Below, piece by piece: positions 56,998 to 64,000 of a DNA stretch of 64,000 nucleotides (positions within the stretch are counted from its first letter, which is position 1; the number at the start of each line of letters is the position of its first letter). Position numbers and translations under genes: made by a program. The notes under the pieces were generated by a model that saw nothing but the letters and a program-made list of their open reading frames with translations, had not been told where the DNA came from and searched no databases. The DNA comes from Tipula vernalis (taxonomy: Eukaryota; Arthropoda; Insecta; Diptera; Tipulidae), in the NCBI GenBank assembly GCA_958295665.1, contig OY282559.1, forward strand, positions 250,971,461-251,035,460, given 5' to 3'.

Positions 56998-58911
56998 ATT
57001 CATGATGAAGATGACACACTAAAAGGGTCAAATTGCAATAAAGCAAGGAATTATACAAAATAATTTCAAGACGCTTGATTGTAATTTGGCAGACAAAAAA
57101 GGCCTGCTTTTGTTTTTATTAATATTTACTACATGTGGAATTTCTACAACATCGCGTTTGCTCGCGGCTCAAGCAAATCCAACCGGTTTTTGTATCAAAT
57201 AGTAAAGTTTTAGCACCGGACTTAAGAAGTCAATTTTTTCGAATTTGCTCACGGTTGGAGCAAATTCATCACTGTTTTTTAGTCGAGTTTTGAATTTTTT
57301 GTTTTTTTTGGGGGGGGAGGGGGAAGGGGCGAAGTTGGGGGAGGGGGGGGGGGGGGAAAGAGAAGAAAAATAAAAAACTATGTTGAATTTTGATAGTTTG
57401 CAAAAAAAAAAAAAAAGCACGAAAAGGTTTTATTGTATTACCTCTGGTGAATTTATTAAAGCCAAGAGTGGCTGTTGGATTATTTGCGGTAAGTGAAACC
57501 GAAAGGTATGTGTATAACTTTTTGAATTTGTTAGACAATTTGGTTAAAAGCCAAATAAATTATTCAATCGCATTCATACATATACCTTCGGTAGATATGT
57601 TCTCACTGGCTGTATGGTTCTGGTTTGGTTGTTCAGTTGTATTAAAGCCCCGAAAATGTTACCCTGATGTATATATTCTGCCTCCTCCCATAACCTTGAG
57701 ATTATAGCAAGGTATTATTTGTCTCTCACCAACCGCAAGTTATCCTACTGAGCTAGCAGGAGTGTATTGCCGCAACGAGCAAGGCGGTAAGTTCATTTTC
57801 TATGAAACAGAAAGGAGTGAGTTTTACTCTAACCTTACTTGGTTTTAAAGTGGCGTTCAACAATCGGTCGAAAAAAATCTCATCCATATTTCTATTTTTG
57901 TTGTTGTTTTACAGCCAAGTTTTTAAAGTGTTTGTGAATAATGAATGTGGAGTTCCTAGGAGAGGATGATCATCTAGTGGAAAAGAACCACCCTAGCGCA
58001 CTGATAGACCCGGCAAGAGGCATTAGAGCCCTGAGCTTAAGGAGGCTCTAATTGAAGGTTTAAGATTGAACAAGCAACTAAATGGTCTGGTAGATTTGGT
58101 ATCTGTGGAGCAGCTAGCAGCAACAACAGGAAACAAAGGAAGGATACTGTTCTTCATAAATCAGCGCCGTTCTAGCCAGCTAGAAGGAACCCAGATGATT
58201 TATATGTTAGAGTTGAGTTAACTTGATTTCCACATATCGAAGAATTATACAGTATGTTAAAAATATCGGCAGCATATTTCCGTACATTTATTCGACAAGC
58301 CCAACAAATATTGGCGCATCTAAAAAGTAAGAATAACTTTAATATAAAAGTTGTCAATCTCCGTGAACTTACAAAATGGGATTCCAAGACCAAGGATCAT
58401 AAACAGCAAAAAGAAATGTGTCATCAGGTCAGTCAGTATAGAGCTCGAGTTAGCGCCATTTGTTGGTCGTCCGCCACGATAGAATTTGGCCACTGACGTC
58501 GCAGTTCCTTCACAACCGTTAATTTTTCTTTCATTCTGATCATTTTTAGAAGGTCAGAATGAACTACAATTTTATAATTTGACGGACGGACATTGTATGA
58601 GCCTTACGATTCAAATACAATGGAAAATGTCATCAACACACTTAATAAAATAACTTTTTCTAATTTACCCATCATCACCGAAAATCAGTGTTCTCACTTC
58701 TAAATTAAATATTATAACTTACTCCAATATCTTTCGGAAATCTGAAAGATCAGCGATGAATAATGATTGATCTATTGAAAAGTTGATATAAACAGATATG
58801 AACCAAAGTGAGGTTCTTAGCAAATAACGAAAAATGTAGTAGTGTGAGTAAACTACATAGCATACATTTGGTCGATTTTTGTATCGTCGAACAAACGATA
58901 GAAGTGACTAA
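56998..58911. other. Spacer with a G-rich tract and one unidentified coding-like stretch
   Basis: 57310-57356 is nearly pure G with a few A and C, and an A run follows at 57401-57416. A frame of about 65 codons (58011-58221; ELKEALIEGLRLNKQLNGLV and DLVSVEQLAATTGNKGRILF) looks protein-like but matches nothing I recognise. It could be a decayed TE. The other open frames here are not supported. Confidence 0.4.
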
Positions 58912-60082
58912 ATTTATTCAAAAAAAATCAAAAGTCCCAAAGTCAAATGATTTTTATCGAATGCTCGTAGTATGCATTTGATGTAAAAATTATGAAATGG
59001 CCGGTTGCTGGGGTCGGCCATATAAATAAAGCAATATTTGCATCAAATGTTATATGATTTTTTGCCGTAGAAATTTGTTCAACAAAAATCAAAAGCCCCA
59101 AAGTCAAATGATTTTCCTTGAATGTCCGTTGTATGCACTTGATGTAAAAATAATCAAATGGCCGGTCCCTGGGGTTTGCCATATAAACAACAAACAGTAT
59201 TTACATCAAATGTTGTACGATTTTCCGCCGAGCCGACGAAATATGTTCAATAAAAATCAAAAGTCTCAAAGTCAAATGATTTTTCTCGAATGTCCGAAGT
59301 ATGCACTTGGCTTAAAAATGATCAAATGGCCGCTCCCTGGGGTCGGCCATATAAATAAGAAGCCGTTTTTACATTAAATGTTGTACGATTTTCCGCCGAC
59401 GAAATTTGTTGAACAAAAATCAAAAGTCCCAAAATCAAATGATTTTCTTCGAATGTCCGTTGTAAGCATTTGATGTAAAAATTATCAAATGGCGACGGGT
59501 CCCTGGGGTCGGTCATATAAATAACAAGCATTAATTGCATCAAATGTTGCACGATTTTTCGCTGACGGAATCTGTTCAACAAAAATCAAAAGTCCCAAAC
59601 TCAAATGATTTTTATTGAATTTCCGAAGTATGCACTTGACGTAAAAATTAGCAAATGGCCGGTCACTGGGGTTGGCCATATAAATAACAAGCCATTTTTG
59701 CATCAAAAGTTATACGATTTCCCGCCATAGAAATTTGGTTCAATAAAAATTAAAAGAGCCAAAGTCAAATGATTTTTATCGAATCTCCGAAGTATGCACT
59801 TGATGTAAAAATTATCAAATGTCCGGACCCTGGGGTTTGACATATAAATAAAAAACAATATTTTCTTCAAATGTTGTACGATTTTCCACCGACGAAATTA
59901 GTTCAACAAAATTAAAAGTACCAAACTCAAATAATTTTTCTCGAATGTCCGCAGCATGCACTTGATGTAAAAATTATCAAATGGCCGCTCCCCGGGGTTT
60001 GCAATAACAAGCTACAAATAACAAGCAATATTTTCATAATTTTTACGTCAAGTGCGTGTTATGGACATTCGAGGAAAATCTT
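58912..60082 (+). repeat. Tandem array of about seven 164-bp monomers with an inverted end unit
   Basis: The marker word TCAAAAGTCCCAAAGTCAAA (with variants) recurs at about 58928, 59089, 59257, 59420, 59586, 59751 and 59912, giving periods of 161-168 bp. Other landmarks recur in each unit: TGCACTTGATGTAAAAATTA, ATGGCCGGTCCCTGGGGT and GCATCAAATGTTGTACGATT. The last part (60036-60082) is the same unit in inverse orientation. Long open frames on the minus strand here arise because the period is near a multiple of three; they are not taken as genes. Confidence 0.9.
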
Positions 60083-61642
60083 GTTTGGTTTCTTTATTGA
60101 ACAAAAATCGTCACTGATTGCATTATAATCTATTAGGTAATTGGTTTCTAATCCACATTCAGGCATATAATTTGTATTACCACTAGATATAAATACGTAA
60201 CGAGACATTTGGTATTTTGTTTTGCTATGTTTATTCTTCCTAGGCTCATTAATGACCAATTTATTGTAGAAATCAATTTTTCTGATAGAGAAAAATTACT
60301 TCGTGGGGAAATAAACGATTTATAGACTCAATTTATCTGCAGATTAATTGGTCAAATTTATCGGGATCGATAACTCGGTTCTTGTGTAGATGTTCCTGTA
60401 ATTCTTTAATAGTAAAAATTCTTACAATATTTAATAAGTCAGAAAATGCATTCTCGGTAATGAGTAGATTAGAAGTATGCAGTAAGTAGCAAGCAAACAG
60501 TTTGGCGATTAGATTACTCAGTTTCCCTATTCAAGAACGCTGTCCGATTGATGTTCACCTCATTGTATGCCTTTCAAATGATAAAAGAGTTTGAAGCGGC
60601 AACGATTTGAAAGGCCACCGAAGTTTCAATAAAACGGAATAAAACATTTTGGAGATAAATTAAGAGATACGCGGGGCCGAGTTTACATGGTCCATTCAAC
60701 AAACGTCGAGTGCTTATTTTTAAGAACGATGTTCATCTTTTGGTAACTTGAAAATGGTGAATAATCAAGTTTGCGAAATTATCGGTGAGACAAGAAAATA
60801 AAATATACATATTAGAGAACACTGTTCGAGAATGGCGTTGATTCATTTTAATTGTAAAAAAATACCCAGAGCAGCTGAGCAAAGATATTCTTTTGATAGT
60901 CAGATGGGCAAAAACTAGGTCAATTCACATTTTCCTAAGCAATTTTAACGAGAAACTTATTTCTCAATAGAGACTAGCCATCTTTGCTCTTTGAATCAAC
61001 ATTGGAACAACTGAAATTTCATTGAGGGGTCTAACCAGTGGAGTAACTGGGGACCCGCAAGTAAAAGGTGACCATGAGAATTATCAGGCATTCGAATATT
61101 AGTCCAAAGTCAAAATCAGATAGATGGTAGCTCAGATTAAGCTTAAAGTAGCTCACTCCGATGATCTAAATTTTAGAGAAAGAAAATATCATTCCTGTTG
61201 CCTTTAAATATTTTCTTAAGAGAGGCCCAATAATTTCTTCTCGGTTGCTGAAGCTTAATGTCAGAGTAATTACATTTAAACTGACTCCATAGAAATGAAA
61301 ATGGCTTTAGGTTCTGACAGATACTTAGATTTAGAAGAAAATTTGCCAAACTCGTTTGAAATCAAAGCTTTTGACATCAAACGATAACGATTTTAGTGTT
61401 TGCTGGGTTGATTTATTTGTAATATATGTGTAGTGTGTACGTTTTTCAAAAATCAAGTTTTGATTAAAGGTTGAATGTGATTGATATAGTCTCTCGTTTA
61501 CCGAATCTTTTCTACTACCGGTAAACCGTAAATTAAAACTTAATTTACCGGTTTTGTTTTGAAAAACTATTTTAAATAAGAAAATTGCAAATTCTCCTGT
61601 TTCATATACCACTTTTTAAAAATTCTCGACATTATTGGAGTA
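60083..61642. other. Spacer, nothing recognised
   Basis: No coding frame, repeat or RNA structure that I can support. The minus-strand open frame at 61331-61612 is featureless. Confidence 0.45.
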
Positions 61643-61885
61643 AAGGCGGCCGCATGTATGCAGATAATTTGCGGATAAATATTTATCCGCGTTTTCAACC
61701 AAACAAATCACTGAAAACGAAAGAGAATTTTCCCTCCCAAGTTAACTTTGAGCAATATTATCCGCACAAAGATAGAATTTTTTTAACATGGGAGGGGAGA
61801 TTCTCTTTCGTTTTCAGTGATTTGTTTGGTTGAAAACGCGGATAAATATTTATCCGCAAATTATCTGCATACATGCGGCCTCCTT
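61643..61885. mobile_element. Foldback MITE with about 97-bp arms
   Basis: The left arm (61643-61739, starting AAGGCGGCCGCATGTATGCA) and the right arm (about 61788-61885, ending TGCATACATGCGGCCTCCTT) are inverted copies with few differences, around a loop of about 50 bp. The arms include ATAAATATTTAT, itself palindromic, and the GC-rich GGCCGC terminus stands out from the AT-rich surroundings. Non-coding. No target duplication is clear (TAA-like bases on both sides). Confidence 0.82.
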
Positions 61886-64000
61886 AAAGCATGGAAATGG
61901 GATGCGTGATTGGTTCAAGACTTAATTGATGATTCGGTGTTTCGAAAATGTCAGGTTATTCGAGATTTTCAAGATTATTCGAGTATATTTAAAATTGTCA
62001 GGTGTAATTGATAGTTCGATGCTACTCGACAAACTTAGAAGCCTATTCGAAGCATATGATTGTTCGATATTTACCAAATTATCCGATCTATTTGAGAATT
62101 CCTTTGTTATTCATAAAGTTGGTTTTTTGAACTTAGCCTTAACTTGCTTAGTATAACATTTTGCTAGTAGTATTAGTAACATTAAATTATACTGACAAAT
62201 AATTCGATATTTACACGAATTTTTGTAATTTTTCGAAATTTTCGTGGGTTTTCTAGATTTTTGACCGCTTTCCGAAATTATTAATTAATATCTAGAGTTT
62301 TCGGTATTGTTGAAATTGTTAGAGATCAATCGAGATAATAAAGAGATTAATCGAATTCTTCTGCGGTTTATTCTAGATTTCTCAAGTTTTTCGAGATATC
62401 TAGGATATTCGAGATATTTAAATATTTTCAAATTTGTTCGAATTTTGTAAAGCAATGTTCTGCGCTTAGCTTTGAGTTGTGGGAACTTTACACTAGTATA
62501 AATCTGAATCGCGATATTTATTAGATTTTTTAAGATTTCGATATTTCTCCAGTTTTCTAGGTTATTCGAAGTTATTCAAGTATATAGAGATTATTTACAT
62601 TTTATTAGCGCAAACAAGATTTCTTTTGAAACTTTGAAAGAATACTTACTACATACTTTGAAAATTCGACATTTTTGAGATTATTTCGAAATTGTTGATA
62701 GTTTTCAAGTTATAATCGAAATTTGAAATGCTTTATCGATATATTTAGAAATCGCCATAGAATTGAGTCGATTGAACTAAATCACGTGTTGTTTCGTACT
62801 CTCGAAATCAGACAACAGGAAAAAAAAAGTTTTTAACTAAAACTTTATTTGCTCATAGGTACAAGAAGCATTTTTCGGGGCCCAAGAAAAATGTTACGGG
62901 CTGGGAGGTCCCGAAATTTGTAATGTCCCGAAAAAGGTCAATAATCCATTTGTCTCCAAACATCTGCAACTCCTCATTCGCCTGTTAAAGTGCTGACAAT
63001 TGCTTTACCACTCCAACAAATATACACCGTGAGGTGAAAATCAATTATTTTCATTCGAATACTTCCGTGCCGTATTTCGTTGTAAAGTTGTTGAAGAATG
63101 CCTTAATTGTATTTCTTGTGTTTTTTAGTTATAAAATTCACAGTTAAGGCGCTGTTGGTAGATATACCTGTTTGATCACTCGAAGAGGTCGGATAGACTG
63201 GGAAGTGATTTTGTTATAAACGCCTTGCCAGACACACAGAATATCCTACATTTCTTCACCACTCGAATTTAATTGTAGCCCGTCAGTTACCCAATGTACC
63301 ATATGTACCATATGTACAAATGTACTAGAGCTTTGTCACGAATAAATGATTTGAACAAATTATAGGTTATTAGGCTAAAGCTTTGTGACATGGGTACTTA
63401 ACAAATATGTATGTGAGGTACTGCCAAGAGAGGGCGGCAATATCTACACCACGATAAATGACAGATGTGACAATAGGAACATGTTTTTTTGTTTTAACTT
63501 ATTTAATAATTCTACCAAATCTTTCAGAGAACATGTAAAGTGTGTAACATATTGTTTCAAAAATCTATTCATATTTGTGTATCACATGTGATCGGCAATA
63601 ATCTTTACTGCGCAGGTGAATATTATAGTGTTCGAAATATCCTTTGATAGTACGTAAGCGTTTTGTAAGTTTGACACAAAAAGGTTTTCTTATACTAATC
63701 AATGGAGCAGAAAAACAGTACAACCAAAACGTTATCGCGCTGGTAGTTTTTCACTCAATTGTTGAAAAATAATTTATTCTTGTCATGATTTTCCAAAATT
63801 TATTCTTTGTAATGCGATTAAAAAATGAAACCATTTGATAATTAAGGTTAATTCTGATTTCTACAAGCACCTTTCTATACAAGTTCTTAATCGTGTACAA
63901 CCATAAAAAATTAAAAGTTAAGTTAAAGGTAAACATTTAGATTAATCGAATGTACAAATAAATGAGAGCGAAATCCGGGGCAATTGTAGATTTTGTAAGC
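61886..64000. other. Non-coding end of window, TTCGA-rich at 61920-62800
   Basis: From 61920 to about 62800 the sequence is dense in degenerate TTCGAGATT and TTCGAAATT words, like 6530-7480. Near 62870-62935 a GGGGCCC/GTCCCGAAA-type stretch is locally GC-rich. The open frames at 61926-62156, 63385-63591 and 63751-63936 show no domain. No gene is called. Confidence 0.45.

Noticed and set aside
1..64000. CRISPR arrays, bacterial operons, rRNA genes
   Set aside because: No direct-repeat/spacer arrays with constant repeats, no ribosome-binding-site-led gene clusters and no rRNA-like sequence; the content is eukaryotic.

Overview
This window looks like AT-rich insect chromosomal DNA, probably dipteran. 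That placement is an inference from the transposon families present, the CAG/CAA (opa-like) repeats in the one host gene, and the many short ATAC/ATGT runs; no species is claimed. Almost everything recognisable is transposable-element (TE) sequence, mostly broken. The only convincing host gene is the 3' end of a roundabout (robo)-type axon-guidance receptor on the minus strand: a transmembrane exon at 48539-48684, a 65-bp intron, and a last coding exon at 47134-48473.

Layout. 1-1540: Jockey-clade LINE fragment (minus). 1958-4026: Tc1/mariner-type DNA transposon with long, internally repeated terminal inverted repeats (TIRs). 5272-6069: 5'-truncated RNase H-bearing LINE with (AAT)n tail and 16-bp target-site duplication (TSD). 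9231-9571: tRNA-derived SINE with 14-bp TSD. 11-15.2 kb: non-coding and very AT-rich. 15263-28975: a Ty3/gypsy element that contains a copia element (16682-26537, TSD ATTTG), which contains a P-superfamily transposon (17064-22751, TSD GATGATAC), which contains both a TTAA-flanked piggyBac-like MITE (19505-20242) and a 0.63-kb palindromic foldback element (about 21937-22563, flanked by a 10-bp direct repeat). 30588-31582: Helitron helicase remnant. 32371-34054: PIF/Harbinger pair (transposase and Myb/SANT-like partner, convergent). 34120-35640: a second gypsy fragment. 35937-36158: inverted SINE pair. 38077-38305: small MITE. 38613-45550: nearly intact BEL/Pao retrotransposon with apparently identical 318-bp LTRs and TSD CTAGG. 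45551-48684: the robo-like gene. 50859-54652: CsRn1-like gypsy element, probably in a robo intron and antisense to it. 54660-54876, 56738-56997 and 61643-61885: MITE/foldback elements. 58912-60082: tandem array of about seven 164-bp monomers with an inverted half-unit at its end.

How it fits together. The nested block gives a relative insertion order: gypsy first, then copia, then P, then the MITE and the foldback, which are not ordered relative to each other. At the copia, P and MITE junctions, mentally removing the insert and one TSD rejoins the interrupted element, in frame for P and the MITE. The BEL element is the youngest LTR insertion by its LTRs, yet it carries a frameshift, an in-frame stop and a substituted zinc ligand. 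I found no tRNA or rRNA gene, CRISPR array or operon. Apart from robo no host protein is recognisable, so most open reading frames outside the features below are probably chance.
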